Shown here: piece after piece, positions 8,200-16,839 of the stretch
Layout of the letters: the number at the start of each line of letters is the position of its first letter
Numbering within the stretch: position 1 is the stretch's first letter
Source of the DNA: Candidatus Promineifilum breve
GTDB lineage: Bacteria; Chloroflexota; Anaerolineae; Promineifilales; Promineifilaceae
Length of the DNA stretch: 64,000 nt
Direction of reading: 5' to 3'
Assembly: GCF_900066015.1 (NCBI RefSeq)
Contig: NZ_LN890656.1
Coordinates: 930,001-994,000 of the forward strand
Made by a program: the position numbers and the translations under genes
Notes under the pieces: generated by a model
Told to the model about the DNA's origin: nothing
Database searches by the model: none
Seen by the model: only the letters and a program-made list of their open reading frames with translations

Positions 8200-9996
8200 C
8201 TAGGGCAGGAACTCCTCCAGCGGTGGGCGGGCGATGGGCGGGGAGAACTCCAGCCCGGTGGCACGATTCGGCGGATTCCAGGGGCAATTCTGGCCGCTGA
8301 AATAGTAGTTGTCGAAGCGCGCCTCGAAATTCGGCGCGAACGATCCGGCGCTGATGGCGATGCGGCCGTCCACATTGGGCATCGTGAATCGGTAGAGAAA
8401 AGTGTCATTCACGAACAGGTGCATTTCATGATCGCCAGAGGACTGCTGTATTTCGACCCGGTTCCAACCGCCCACGGCCGCGATGTGGCCGTCGGTGCCC
8501 GTTGCCAGCAAATTCCAGCCCGCGCCCGCCAGATACTCGAACACCACCCAGCGGCCCAGGCTGGGGGCGATCTCCAGCGTATAGAAGTGGGACCAGTCAT
8601 CATTCAGGCCGAAGACCAGGCCCGATAGCCCTTCCGCGTCGACCACGCGGGTCGAGATGGCTGTCCGTTGGCCATCCACCCAGCGGTCACCGCGGCCGAC
8701 GGCGAACCAGGCGTCGGCGTTGCGCTGGCGGATCATGTACGTCTCGCTGTCATAGCCGAACGCGACGTTGCCGTTGTCCCCGCTCGGCCAGCCGGAGGTC
8801 GGGTCGGTGAAGAAGTCCCGGATGAAGCCGCCGCTGCACGTGTTGTTGAAGGTCACGGGCACGGCCGCGGCGTGGCTGGTGGGGCGGAAGATTTCGATTG
8901 ATTCCCTCAGGACGACGGCGATTTCACCGTCGGCCAAGGGTGCGAGCCGGCTTTCTGTAAGAGTGGCGAACTTTTCATGCTTCAGATGGCCTACGTTTAT
9001 CACCGCGCCGGTGGCGGGGTCGAAGGTCAGAAGTTGGGAGTGAAGGTCGTTATAGGGATTCTCCGCCAGGACGATGGCGCGCCGGCCGTCGGGCGAAAAA
9101 GTTGTGCCCATGATGCCAAATCCAAACTTGGACGTTTCCAGGAGCGTGTGCGCGGGTTGCAACGTCTGCCCATCGTACAGGTACAAGATGTTGTCGGAGG
9201 CGGCGAAGAAGTAAGCCCCGTCGGGCGAGACCGCCCCAAAATAAACACCATCGTGGGTCGGGACACTGAGTTCCGCAACGGGCGCGGTCGCGGCAATGTT
9301 GTAGCGCCGGATGTGCGGCGTCCAGTTGTTATTCGTCTCTTCGAAGACGAAGAGCTGATCGCCGGCGATCGCGATCCTGGCGATGGCCGCGCCGTCGGCG
9401 GCCTCAAAGTAGCCCAGGCTGGTTCCCGTGGCCGGGTCGAAGATGTTGACCACCGTATCGCTGTAACTGATCCAGTACAGCCGGTCGTCCGGCCCATAGG
9501 CCATGTCGGACACGCTGCACGTAACGGTGGACGGGGCGCACGGCAGCGGCACGTCGGCGACCAGCGTCATCGTGGCGGTGTCGTAAAAACGCAGGTGGCC
9601 CCGTTCGCCGAAATAGTCTGTGATGCTGACGAGGCGCGTCCCGCTCCGGTTCAGGGCCAGGACGGACAATTCCGGGTCTTCCAGCGTCATCAGCCGCCGG
9701 GCCTGGCTGGTGTCGAAGACGTTGAGGGTGGGGCCATCGTCGATGTAACCGCCATCGCTAAAGGAAACGTACAGACGGTCGTGGGCCGGGTCGGCCACGG
9801 CTTGGGCCATGTAGGGCATCGTGAAGCCGGTGATGTGGGCGCGGTGGTAGAAGACGGGTATCAGGCCGTTCGGCGGCGCGGCCGTCGGCTCGCCGCCGGG
9901 CGCGCCGGGCTGGGCCGCGAGTCGCGACGAGGCAGTCAGGATGACGATGAGCAGGCAAGCGCAGACGATTCGCAGCGGCGAACGAAAACGGGACAT
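8200..9996 (-). CDS. Secreted beta-propeller protein with C-terminal LamG/jelly-roll domain
   Basis: 598 residues. The ATG at 9996 has AGGAG about 9 bases upstream. Residues 1-28 are a signal peptide. Residues ~50-390 contain repeated blade-like segments (LYVSFSDGGYIDDGPTLNVF, LVSITDYFGERGHLRFYDT, LYWISYSDTVVNIFDPATG, YFFAASDNILYLYDG), consistent with a WD/YVTN-type propeller. Residues ~400-580 form a concanavalin-like domain (GLVFGLNDDWSHFYTLEI, NRVEIQQSSGDHEMHLFVN). Cysteine pairs occur in both parts. Probably extracellular ligand binding; no catalytic motif is visible. Confidence 0.8.
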   Translation of the reverse strand: MSRFRSPLRIVCACLLIVILTASSRLAAQPGAPGGEPTAAPPNGLIPVFYHRAHITGFTMPYMAQAVADPAHDRLYVSFSDGGYIDDGPTLNVFDTSQARRLMTLEDPELSVLALNRSGTRLVSITDYFGERGHLRFYDTATMTLVADVPLPCAPSTVTCSVSDMAYGPDDRLYWISYSDTVVNIFDPATGTSLGYFEAADGAAIARIAIAGDQLFVFEETNNNWTPHIRRYNIAATAPVAELSVPTHDGVYFGAVSPDGAYFFAASDNILYLYDGQTLQPAHTLLETSKFGFGIMGTTFSPDGRRAIVLAENPYNDLHSQLLTFDPATGAVINVGHLKHEKFATLTESRLAPLADGEIAVVLRESIEIFRPTSHAAAVPVTFNNTCSGGFIRDFFTDPTSGWPSGDNGNVAFGYDSETYMIRQRNADAWFAVGRGDRWVDGQRTAISTRVVDAEGLSGLVFGLNDDWSHFYTLEIAPSLGRWVVFEYLAGAGWNLLATGTDGHIAAVGGWNRVEIQQSSGDHEMHLFVNDTFLYRFTMPNVDGRIAISAGSFAPNFEARFDNYYFSGQNCPWNPPNRATGLEFSPPIARPPLEEFLP

Positions 9997-10051
9997 GGTT
10001 GGCTCCTGTTAAACCCCCAGCCGGCAGCGCCGTCGCGGCTTTTATCGCCCG

Positions 10052-10153
10052 CTAATGCACCCGCCCGCGCGCGTGCCAGATGATGAGCAGCATGAGAATA
10101 CCCAACGAAAGAGGAATGAATACAAAGAGGGCGGCGGCCAGTTCCGGGTTCAT
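10052..10153 (-). CDS. Putative 33-residue single-pass membrane peptide
   Basis: ATG at 10153, stop at 10052-10054. The translation starts MNPELAAALFVFIPLSLGIL and continues into LLIIWHARGRVH: one membrane helix with a basic tail. No convincing ribosome site is seen. It lies between the propeller gene and a repeat. The composition looks like a real membrane peptide, but length and lack of signals keep this tentative. Confidence 0.35.
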   Translation of the reverse strand: MNPELAAALFVFIPLSLGILMLLIIWHARGRVH

Positions 10154-10241
10154 GCGCCGATGATAGCAAATGTTGGGGCGCATGTCATGCGTTGCTTCTT
10201 GCGGCGCGGTGGGTTATTGAAAATCAACCAATCAAAACGGC

Positions 10242-10404
10242 GTAGGGGCGAGGCGGCGGCGATAGGGGTAACGGGCAGCCAATAGCCTTGTCTCGCCGCC
10301 GCCTCGCCCCTTCTTCGCGCCGTCGTTATAGAAGAGGGGTCAGGCAACCGGGCGAGAAGTCTGCGCGTTGCCGGCGACGCCTCTCCCGGTTGCCTGACCC
10401 CTAC
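10242..10404. repeat. GTAG...CTAC compound palindrome (REPIN-like), intact copy
   Basis: Starts GTAG, then hairpin 1 with arms AGGGGCGAGGCGGCGGCGA / TCGCCGCCGCCTCGCCCCT, then hairpin 2 with arms AGGGGTCAGGCAACCGGG / CCCGGTTGCCTGACCCCT, and ends CTAC. This is an unoccupied target: the sequence TAGGGGCGAGG at 10243-10253 is what both IS110 copies have cut. Confidence 0.85.
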
Positions 10405-10461
10405 GTCAGGCGTGATTATGTGCTAATTGGCAACGATCTAATGGCTACTACAGAGCGCCGA

Positions 10462-10546
10462 AGAACGATAGCGATAGCGATTGCGATTGCGACCCACTGA
10501 CCACTGACCACTGACCACTACCCACTGACCACTACCCACTAATTAC
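10462..10546. repeat. GCGATA/GCGATT hexamer words and CCACTGA words
   Basis: Short array of GCGATAGCGATTGCGATTGCG followed by tandem ACCACTGACC-type words up to the stop of the next gene. No coding signal. Confidence 0.7.
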
Positions 10547-10549
10547 TGG

Positions 10550-11080
10550 TCAGCGCGGCCGATAGGCCCACACATTATCCACCTGCTGCCGGTCGAACTT
10601 GTCGCGCACCGGCGAGCCTTTGCGGCTGATGTCCTTGCCGAACTGATCGACCATGCTGCCGGCGATCCACTCCGGGGTGCGGTAGAACAGCGCCTTGTGG
10701 GCCGTGGTGATGATTTCCAGGCCGCGCGGGTCGGCCATGAGACCCTCAACGATGGTTTGGCGGGTGACGTAGGGATCGTCGACCAGACTCTTGGCGCGAA
10801 CGATGGCGGCGATGAGGCCGGAGGTTTCGTCGATGGGGAAGGGGGCGGCGGCCTTGGGGGCGCGAACGCGGGGGGCTTTGGCCGTCTTCTGAGCCGCCAG
10901 CGCCGCCGCTTCGGCCCCGGCCTGGTTGTTTTCCCAATGGATTTTCAGCGCGGCCAGCAGGTGGCGCTTGGTCATCCCGTCCTCATAGCGGACGGTGGCC
11001 CACATGCCGTCGATGGCCATAATCTCGTATTCACCGGCCGGATTACGATAGCGGTGACCCACTTCAATAGTATCGGTCAT
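10550..11080 (-). CDS. Uncharacterised protein with KOW/Tudor-like N-terminus
   Basis: 176 residues. The ATG at 11080 (MTDTIEVGHRY) has GGAGAG 6-8 bases upstream; an in-frame ATG 81 bases earlier lacks one. Residues ~5-50 (VGHRYRNPAGEYEIMAIDG, WATVRYEDG) look like a small beta-barrel. An Ala/Lys-rich linker (~65-90) follows, then a helical C-terminal half (PFPIDETSGLIAAIVRAKSL, WIAGSMVDQFGKDIS). I do not recognise the family. Cytoplasmic, monocistronic. Confidence 0.65.
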   Translation of the reverse strand: MTDTIEVGHRYRNPAGEYEIMAIDGMWATVRYEDGMTKRHLLAALKIHWENNQAGAEAAALAAQKTAKAPRVRAPKAAAPFPIDETSGLIAAIVRAKSLVDDPYVTRQTIVEGLMADPRGLEIITTAHKALFYRTPEWIAGSMVDQFGKDISRKGSPVRDKFDRQQVDNVWAYRPR

Positions 11081-11179
11081 GTTAACTCTCCGTTGGAAGC
11101 GCAGCCGCGTGCGGTGGCGGTTCGGGGTATCATTATTGTAATTGTCTGTAGTATACCCCAAGTGGGGGAAAAAGGCGAA

Positions 11180-11318
11180 CGGGGGGGGTGGGGGAGCAGG
11201 GGAGCGGGGGAGCAGGGGAGCGGGGGAGCAGGGGAGCGGGGGAGCAGGGGAGCGGGGGAGCGCCGCCGGGACGGCGGCTCTTCCTCACCCCTGCCCCCCT
11301 GCCCCCCTGCCCCCCTGC
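11180..11318. repeat. GGGAGCAGGGGAGCG words facing CCCCTGCCCCC words
   Basis: Tandem GGGGGAGCAGGGGAGC units on one side and CCCCTGCCCCCCTGCCCC on the other make a long imperfect hairpin. It abuts the 3' end of the lipoprotein gene that ends at 11320. Confidence 0.75.
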
Positions 11319-11319
11319 G

Positions 11320-12981
11320 CTACGGAATCGTCACCACCATGCTATAACTAATCGGCCCCGCGGCCGGGTCACTAAAGACGACGATGGTGTAATCGCCGCC
11401 GGCGGACAGGGGCACGACGACCCCCGCCGGATCACGGCCCACGGCGATGAGGTCGCCGGCGGGGCTATAGACGAAGACACTCAACCAGCCGGGCGTCGTG
11501 GCAACGAGCGAGGCCGTCATCGTCTGCCCGGCCATCGCCCCAATGACCCAGGTGTTCGCGCCGCCGCCGAAGGGTAAGTCGCCGGTCACGGTGGTCGAGG
11601 TAGCGCCGATGGGGAAGATGATGCGCGTGGCCGCGCCCGGCAGCGGCGGCACGGTGACGGTCAGGCGGTAATTGACCGCCGCGCCGGCCGTATCCAGCGT
11701 GATCAGATAGTCGCCCGTGGCCGAGAGGCGCGTGCCCAATTCCGTGGGGGCGCGGCCGAAGTTGAGCGTGTTGCCCGCCGCGTCGCGCACGGCGATGTTG
11801 ACGTTGCCCGGCGGGTTATCGGTCAGCGCGGTGAGCAGCGTCTGCCCGGCCTGGCCGCGAATGACGTACTGCGTCGCCGGCGTGCCGCCCACGACCGAGC
11901 CGTCGAGGGCCGCGCTGATCTGGCCGGGGCCGAAGGTGATGCGCGTCGGCTGGGCCGGGGGCACGGTCGGCGGCACGCCCAGCGGCGGCGCGGTGACGGT
12001 CAGCACGTAGGTGAAGGCCGGGGCATTGAGGCCGCTGGTCAAGTCGATGAAGTAATCGCCGGCCGAAGAGGTGGTGATCGACAGGCCGCTCATGTCCGTG
12101 CCCACGGCCACCCGTTGCCCCAGGCTGTTGCTGATGACGATATCGGTGACGGCCGGCACCGAGGCGAAGACGGCCACGCTCAGGTTTTGCCCGGCGGCCA
12201 GGGCCAGCACGTACTGGTTCAAATCGCCGCCGGCCACCATCGAATCATTCAATTGGGCCACCGACGCGCCGGGCGCGAACTGGATGCGCGTCGGCGGCAG
12301 GCCCGAGCCGGGCGGCACGAAGACCTGCATGGTGTAGGCGATCTGCGGCGCGGCCAAGGGCGTGGCCAGATTGATCTGGTAATCGCCGGTGGCCGGGGCC
12401 GCGACCGAAATGCCCGCCGTGTCCGGGTTAGCGGCCAGCACGCCGCCGCTCATGTCCATGAGCATGACGTTGATGGCCCCCGGCGGCGTCGCCAGCGTCT
12501 GCACACTGATGACCTGCCCGACCAGCACGCGGATGATCCACGTGTCGCCGTCGCCCCCGGCCACCAGCGTGCTCTGCACCGTGGCCGAGGTGGCCCCGGG
12601 GGCAAAGGTGATGCGCGCCGAGCCGCCGGGCGGTGGGCCGTAAGGGGGTGTGGCGGTGGGCGGCACGGGCGTAGCCGGCGGGCGGGTGGCGGTGGGTGGA
12701 ATGGCCGTCGGTGGGATGGCCGTGGCGGTCGGTGGAACGGCCGTCGGCGGGCCGGCCGTCGCCGTGGCCGGGATGGCCGTGGGCGACGGGGTGGGCGAAT
12801 TGGTCAGCGTCGCCGGCGCGGCCGTAGGCACGGTGGAAGTGGCCCCGGTCGTGGCCGCCGCCGTGGCCGCCGTGGTGGCGGCGCTGGTGGGCAACTCGCC
12901 CCCGTCCGGCCCGCGGCGGCAGGCGGCCAGGACAACCAACAACGACAAAAGCATGAATACGGACAGACCCTTGCGCGACAT
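11320..12981 (-). CDS. Lipoprotein with four PPC-like repeats
   Basis: 553 residues from ATG 12981, which has AAGGAGG just upstream; the in-frame ATG at 13014 has none. The signal ends in a lipobox (VVLAAC). A long Thr/Pro/Ala linker (~25-120, TAIPPTAIPPTATRPP) is followed by four repeats of about 105 residues, each opening like RI(T)F(A/G)PGA and containing GDTWIIR, GQ(V)IS, (A)ATGDYQI and closing TVTVPP. This matches the pre-peptidase C-terminal (PPC)-type beta-sandwich. Likely a surface-exposed stalk-plus-adhesion protein with no enzyme domain. Confidence 0.82.
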   Translation of the reverse strand: MSRKGLSVFMLLSLLVVLAACRRGPDGGELPTSAATTAATAAATTGATSTVPTAAPATLTNSPTPSPTAIPATATAGPPTAVPPTATAIPPTAIPPTATRPPATPVPPTATPPYGPPPGGSARITFAPGATSATVQSTLVAGGDGDTWIIRVLVGQVISVQTLATPPGAINVMLMDMSGGVLAANPDTAGISVAAPATGDYQINLATPLAAPQIAYTMQVFVPPGSGLPPTRIQFAPGASVAQLNDSMVAGGDLNQYVLALAAGQNLSVAVFASVPAVTDIVISNSLGQRVAVGTDMSGLSITTSSAGDYFIDLTSGLNAPAFTYVLTVTAPPLGVPPTVPPAQPTRITFGPGQISAALDGSVVGGTPATQYVIRGQAGQTLLTALTDNPPGNVNIAVRDAAGNTLNFGRAPTELGTRLSATGDYLITLDTAGAAVNYRLTVTVPPLPGAATRIIFPIGATSTTVTGDLPFGGGANTWVIGAMAGQTMTASLVATTPGWLSVFVYSPAGDLIAVGRDPAGVVVPLSAGGDYTIVVFSDPAAGPISYSMVVTIP

Positions 12982-13025
12982 GTTAGCCTCCTTAAGTCGC
13001 TTAACAACAAACATCGGCCTTCTTC

Positions 13026-13078
13026 GTAGTAAGCACTTTAGGGCTTTTCTGAAGAACGGCGATCAATCGCCTAACTAC
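13026..13078. repeat. Second GTAG...CTAC palindrome family, copy 1
   Basis: GTAG, GCACTTTAGGGC-type half, AAGAACGGCG, GCGATCAATCGC half, CTAC. A related copy is at 26643-26703. It lies upstream of the lipoprotein gene. Confidence 0.6.
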
Positions 13079-13227
13079 AAACGATGAATAGGTGTTAGAA
13101 ACGTGCCATACCTTACGATTTATGACCTGGACGGCCCCAACTCTCTACGCCTAGTATACCACCCGGCGGCCGTCGGTTCCGGACGGCATCATGGCGGGAG
13201 AGTGGCTATTGCCCTACCGTCTCTTTA

Positions 13228-13524
13228 ATGTCCGTCCCTTCGGTTTCCAGTTGCAAGTATACGGATTCGTGGACGCCCGTCTGTCAAGCAGGCGACACTA
13301 AAAGATTGGATTTGATTGCAGCGGCCGACCTGGGTTGGCAAGTCATCGCTGCCGGCGGCTCGACGATGAGCAGTTCGTCCTACACCCTGCTGAGCACCAC
13401 CGGCCAGCCCGTGGCCGGCGCGGCCAGCGGGGCCGACCATACGCTGCTAAGCGGCTATTGGTATGGCTTCCAGCAGTTCGTGTGGACGGTGTTGTTGCCG
13501 GTGGTTATGGGATCGCCGCCGTAG
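13228..13524 (+). pseudogene. C-terminal remnant of a small secreted 'LPVV-tail' protein
   Basis: The convincing part starts near codon 30: GWQVIAAGGSTMSSSSYTLL, then STTGQPVAGAASG, then TLLSGYWYGFQ and the tail VWTVLLPVVMGSPP. It resembles the C-terminal half of small secreted proteins with GTAGQP-like repeats. There is no signal peptide or ribosome site, and the upstream codons look non-coding. I read it as a 5'-truncated gene. Its stop codon lies at the edge of the AACCGAG hairpin into which the IS4-type element has jumped. Confidence 0.4.
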
Positions 13525-13542
13525 AAACCGAGTTTCTTCTTG

Positions 13543-14994
13543 TAATACCTTCGCCAAATCACGAAGGGCAAAGGGCAGGTTGAGGGGGATGAATCCTGCC
13601 CAACCTGGAAATCCGGTCGAAAATTGCTTCCGTAAAAATCGGGTCTGGTTTTTGCGGAAGCAATTTTAGCACTTCGGCCACGTATTTATGGCCGCGATAA
13701 TGAGCTTTCAAATCCAGCACGTTGACCGCTGGGTCTTCACGCCGCAGGTCCTGTAACAACACCTGAGAAACGTTGACCATCAGGAAGGACAGATTGATGG
13801 CATTGGTCACCGGGGTCTTTTTGACGTTCATAAAGTCCTCTAAACCCCAGTATTGTTTGGCGTCGCGGAAATTGAACTCGATTTGAAAACGCAGTTGATA
13901 ATACTCTAGCACCTGCGACCAGTTCAGGGCCAGGTCGCTGGTGAACAACAACACACGGGCCTGCGCGCCGGTGGTCGGCCTTGTTTTGAGCAGGATGACC
14001 ACATTGAGCGGCTGGGCGAACGCCTTGTGGCGCAGGGTAGCCTGATAGATGTCGGTGTGGACGCCGTCGTCGATGATCGTCTGCTGCCAGCAGCTGGCCG
14101 GGAGGTTGTCATAGGCGACCTTAGCGCCGTACTTACAACGTTTGTTGTCCCCCTGGTAGGGGAAATACAGGGCGGCATCGTGACGCAATTTGGAAACCAG
14201 GTGCAGCCCGCACTGCCGAACCATTTGCAGGGCATTGTTGTTGCCGAAGTGGCCGTCCAAGACCAGATAGGTCAATTTGAGTCGTTGGTCAACCACCGCC
14301 AAAAACTGCTTGACCATCGTTTGGATGCGGGTCAGTTCGGGCGTTAAGGTCACCTCGGTTTTGATGCTGTTGCGACGCCCCGGCGGGCGGCCGGGGCGGC
14401 CCGCGCTACTTTGGGCGGCGGCTTTCTTGCGCCGCGTCCGCGGCTTGACCTCTCTGTTTACCCCTTCCTGGCTGGGCACTTGTTCGCTCATCACCGGATA
14501 CGACCGCCGTTCCCGCGGGTTGACCAACGACAAGGCAAACAGGGCCACGCTGGACACTGGCCGGCCCCATAACGGCGCATAGAAGCGTCCCAAGCCGTGC
14601 GTCTCCTTGCCCGATTTGCTGACGACACATTCATCCCCCACTAACAGGTACTCGTCCCCGGCCTGGTGCAGATGGTCACGGAAGAAGGCCCACATGACTT
14701 GTATCCAGGGAATGGTGGTCTGGAAAAAACGTTGTACGCTCCGATAGCTGCCCCCTTTATCCGTCCAGCGCGCCATGCCCAACATCGTTACTCGTCCAGT
14801 CATGGCTAACATCGCCCCCATGAGTACGCTCATCTGCCGCATGGTCGTTTGGCTAACAATAGGACGCAATGGTTGTAATAGTGCTAGAATATTCATCGTG
14901 GGTGGTTGTGTCGACGGTTCCTTTTCCTTGGTCGGTAAAGTTTCCTATCTTACACGCCCACCCACTTTTTGCTATTTTTTTGGCGAAGGTATTA
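13543..14994 (-). mobile_element. IS4-superfamily insertion sequence, copy 1 (1452 bp)
   Basis: Terminal inverted repeats TAATACCTTCGCCAA (13543-13557) and TTGGCGAAGGTATTA (14980-14994). Flanked by the direct repeat TTCTTG (13537-13542 and 14995-15000). Outside these lie the two arms of one hairpin, AAACCGAGTTTC (13525-13536) and GAAACTCGGTTT (15001-15012). Removing the element and one TTCTTG restores a perfect hairpin with a TTCTTG loop. Same length as copy 2 at 61966-63417, opposite orientation. Confidence 0.95.
13559..14896 (-). CDS. IS4-superfamily DDE transposase (copy 1)
   Basis: 445 residues, complete. RNase H-fold DDE elements: Asp in LLVGDECVVSKSGK, Asp in LVLDGHFGNNNAL, and the IS4 signature Y-2-R-3-E-6-K visible in YYQLRFQIEFNFRDAKQYWG near residue 360. 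A basic, low-complexity insertion (PRTRRKKAAAQSS, GRPGRPPGRR) lies near 150-175. It differs from copy 2 by an Ile/Thr change around residue 65 and is otherwise the same as far as I compared. It probably cuts and pastes the element. The start lies 98 bases inside the inverted repeat. Confidence 0.93.
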   Translation of the reverse strand: MNILALLQPLRPIVSQTTMRQMSVLMGAMLAMTGRVTMLGMARWTDKGGSYRSVQRFFQTTIPWIQVMWAFFRDHLHQAGDEYLLVGDECVVSKSGKETHGLGRFYAPLWGRPVSSVALFALSLVNPRERRSYPVMSEQVPSQEGVNREVKPRTRRKKAAAQSSAGRPGRPPGRRNSIKTEVTLTPELTRIQTMVKQFLAVVDQRLKLTYLVLDGHFGNNNALQMVRQCGLHLVSKLRHDAALYFPYQGDNKRCKYGAKVAYDNLPASCWQQTIIDDGVHTDIYQATLRHKAFAQPLNVVILLKTRPTTGAQARVLLFTSDLALNWSQVLEYYQLRFQIEFNFRDAKQYWGLEDFMNVKKTPVTNAINLSFLMVNVSQVLLQDLRREDPAVNVLDLKAHYRGHKYVAEVLKLLPQKPDPIFTEAIFDRISRLGRIHPPQPALCPS

Positions 14995-15032
14995 TTCTTG
15001 GAAACTCGGTTTCTTTCCCCATATGGCCGAAG

Positions 15033-15103
15033 AGGGGTCAGGCAACCGGGAGAGGCGTCTGCCTGTTTCCCGGCGACGCTTATCCCGGTTGCCTGACCCC
15101 TAC
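15033..15103. repeat. Half REPIN-like palindrome (hairpin 2 only)
   Basis: AGGGGTCAGGCAACCGGG ... CCCGGTTGCCTGACCCCTAC. The GTAG hairpin-1 half is missing. Located between IS4 copy 1 and the DUF433 gene. Confidence 0.75.
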
Positions 15104-15121
15104 CAGTCAGGAATCAATGAG

Positions 15122-15394
15122 CTATTGGCTGACGGATATCAGGTGGTCAGGAATCGCGTTGCGCTCAATATAGCCGTTAATCTCTTCCATATGATCGCTA
15201 TAGTAGCTGAGCGCGTCAAACGTCTGAGCCGGGGTGAGGTGGGGCAGGTGGGAAGGGATTTCTTCGGCGGGCAACCCCTGTCGCCACAACTCGACGATGG
15301 CGCGAACGGGCGTGCGCGTGCCCTCGATGATGGGTTCACCACTGAGGATCGCCGGGTCGGTTACCACGTAGCGATGGCGGGTTGCTGCGGTCAT
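15122..15394 (-). CDS. DUF433 family protein (antitoxin-like)
   Basis: 90 residues with the DUF433 pattern: GEPIIEGTRTPVRAIVELW, then GLPAEEIPSHLPHLTPAQ, then FDALSYYSDH. DUF433 is a winged-helix-like DNA-binding fold often encoded just before a PIN-like (DUF5615) toxin. Here the 3' side is a repeat and an IS, and no toxin gene is present. A TATACT -10-like element lies about 34 bases before the ATG. Either an orphan antitoxin or a stand-alone regulator. Confidence 0.8.
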   Translation of the reverse strand: MTAATRHRYVVTDPAILSGEPIIEGTRTPVRAIVELWRQGLPAEEIPSHLPHLTPAQTFDALSYYSDHMEEINGYIERNAIPDHLISVSQ

Positions 15395-15482
15395 TGCCTA
15401 ATGCCTAATCCCGAATGGCGGAAAGTATAAATCACACGGCCGTTTATTGCCAAGAGCAGGGGGAAAGCAGGGCTTTTCCAAA

Positions 15483-15605
15483 GTCAAAGAACACAGAGCG
15501 CACGGAGAGCAGACACAGAGGACGCAGAGGGCAATAGCCTCTGGTTTCTCTGTGTGCTCTGTGTCCGCGCTCTATGATCTCTGTGTTCTTTGCTCCTTAG
15601 CCCAA
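15483..15605. repeat. CACAGAG-word inverted repeat
   Basis: AAAGAACACAGAGCGCACGG... against ...CTCTGTGTTCTTTGCTCC. Together with flanks (TTTTCCAAAGT / ACTTTGGAAAA) it forms a ~130-base imperfect hairpin. Confidence 0.75.
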
Positions 15606-15631
15606 CTTTGGAAAAACCCTGGCAGGGGAAA

Positions 15632-15662
15632 GAAACCGAGTTTTCAAGAAAAAACTCGGTTT
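15632..15662. repeat. AACCGAG hairpin repeat
   Basis: GAAACCGAGTTTT-caag-AAAAAACTCGGTTTC, 10 bases downstream of the baeRF-like gene stop (minus strand). Terminator-like position. Confidence 0.85.
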
Positions 15663-15672
15663 CCAGTTGCCC

Positions 15673-16767
15673 CTAATTCATCGCGTAATAGAGCTGCGCC
15701 AGGATGCCCCCGGCCGCGGCGGCCCGTTCGGCCGCCGCGCCGTGGAGGAATTCGACCCGGCTGCCGTAGCGGATGGCTTGCAGCAGCAGCGGCTCCACCG
15801 TCTCGGCCTCGCCGGGGTAGGGCAGGGCCAACAGCCGCACCGCGCCGCGATCGAGGGCGCGCTCCACGGCCACCGGGCCGATGGCCCCCCGGCCGCGGGC
15901 CTGGGCCTGGGCCGTCACTTCATCGACCAGCGCCGTCTCGTACTCCCGCTCGGCGGCTTCGGCCGTGTCGCGGATGAGCGCCGCCACCTCGTGGGCCGCC
16001 GACGCCGCCGGAATGGGCAGCACGGCGACGACCTTCTCCTGCACCGCCCGATGCAGCGACCCCAGCACGGCGTTGGCGATCTCCACGTTGCCGCCCAGGA
16101 TGATACGCTCGGTGTCGGGGTTCTTCAGGAAATATTTGTCCACTTCGCCTGCCGCCTGGCGCACGAAACGCCGGTCCAGCTCGTCGCTGCGAAATCCCTC
16201 GTGTTGGTGGCCGCCCCCCTTACGCAATTGGCGCAGCTTGGCATCGTCGCCGATGACCACCATCTCGCCGCCGGTGCTGCCCAGGGCCACGCGCAACACG
16301 CGGGCCGTGTCCTCGGCGAAGAGGATGACCATGTGCTGCTGGTACTCGTCGAGCGCCCACAGGAACTCCTGCACCCGCGGCTTGCCGAAGGAGACGCTAT
16401 TGGGCAGGCGCACCGGCAACTCGAAGCTATATTCGCTGCCGGGGCTGATGAACAGGGCCAGCGTCTTGCCCTCCGGCCGATAGCTGGTCAGGTATTTATC
16501 GAGGCGCTTGCGAATGCGCGCCCATTCTTTGTTGGGGTCGTTGTCGCTCAGGCGCACGCTCTTCCACTGCTTGGTCTGCGTCGGGTCGAGACCGGCCTCC
16601 ACGTCAGTGACGGCGTTCTTCAGGTACACCTGCCAGGCCGGAATCTGGCTCTGGTTCTCGGCATAGCCGGGGTCGGTCAGCAGGTAGAGTGACAGGTATT
16701 TCTCATCGGCGTGGCCGGCGGCATACTCGGCAAAATCACGCAGATCGTCGTTGAGTTGCTGAATCAT
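15673..16767 (-). CDS. baeRF-type (bacterial eRF1-like) protein
   Basis: 364 residues, soluble. The N-terminal ~130 residues (KYLSLYLLTDPGY, TLALFISPGSEYSFELPV) and the middle (HMVILFAEDTARVLRVALG, HEGFRSDELDRRF, DTERIILGGNVEIANAVLGS) match the architecture of bacterial archaeo-eukaryotic release-factor-like proteins. The C-terminal third (RGAIGPVAVERALDRGAVRL) corresponds to the L7Ae-like domain 3. These proteins are thought to act at ribosomes or in ribosome rescue; the role here is inference. I do not see a GGQ motif. AAGGAG lies ~15 bases upstream, slightly far. Monocistronic between repeats. Confidence 0.65.
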   Translation of the reverse strand: MIQQLNDDLRDFAEYAAGHADEKYLSLYLLTDPGYAENQSQIPAWQVYLKNAVTDVEAGLDPTQTKQWKSVRLSDNDPNKEWARIRKRLDKYLTSYRPEGKTLALFISPGSEYSFELPVRLPNSVSFGKPRVQEFLWALDEYQQHMVILFAEDTARVLRVALGSTGGEMVVIGDDAKLRQLRKGGGHQHEGFRSDELDRRFVRQAAGEVDKYFLKNPDTERIILGGNVEIANAVLGSLHRAVQEKVVAVLPIPAASAAHEVAALIRDTAEAAEREYETALVDEVTAQAQARGRGAIGPVAVERALDRGAVRLLALPYPGEAETVEPLLLQAIRYGSRVEFLHGAAAERAAAAGGILAQLYYAMN

Positions 16768-16839
16768 TAGCGGATGTAAGCTCCTTTAGTTTAAGCCGGG
16801 CGACCGGCAAGTTCGGCCCCAAAGATAGCACAATGCGGG

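Noticed and set aside
12115-13029. 304-codon plus-strand frame over the PPC lipoprotein
   Set aside because: Arg/Gly/His low-complexity shadow of the Thr/Pro linker and repeats on the other strand.
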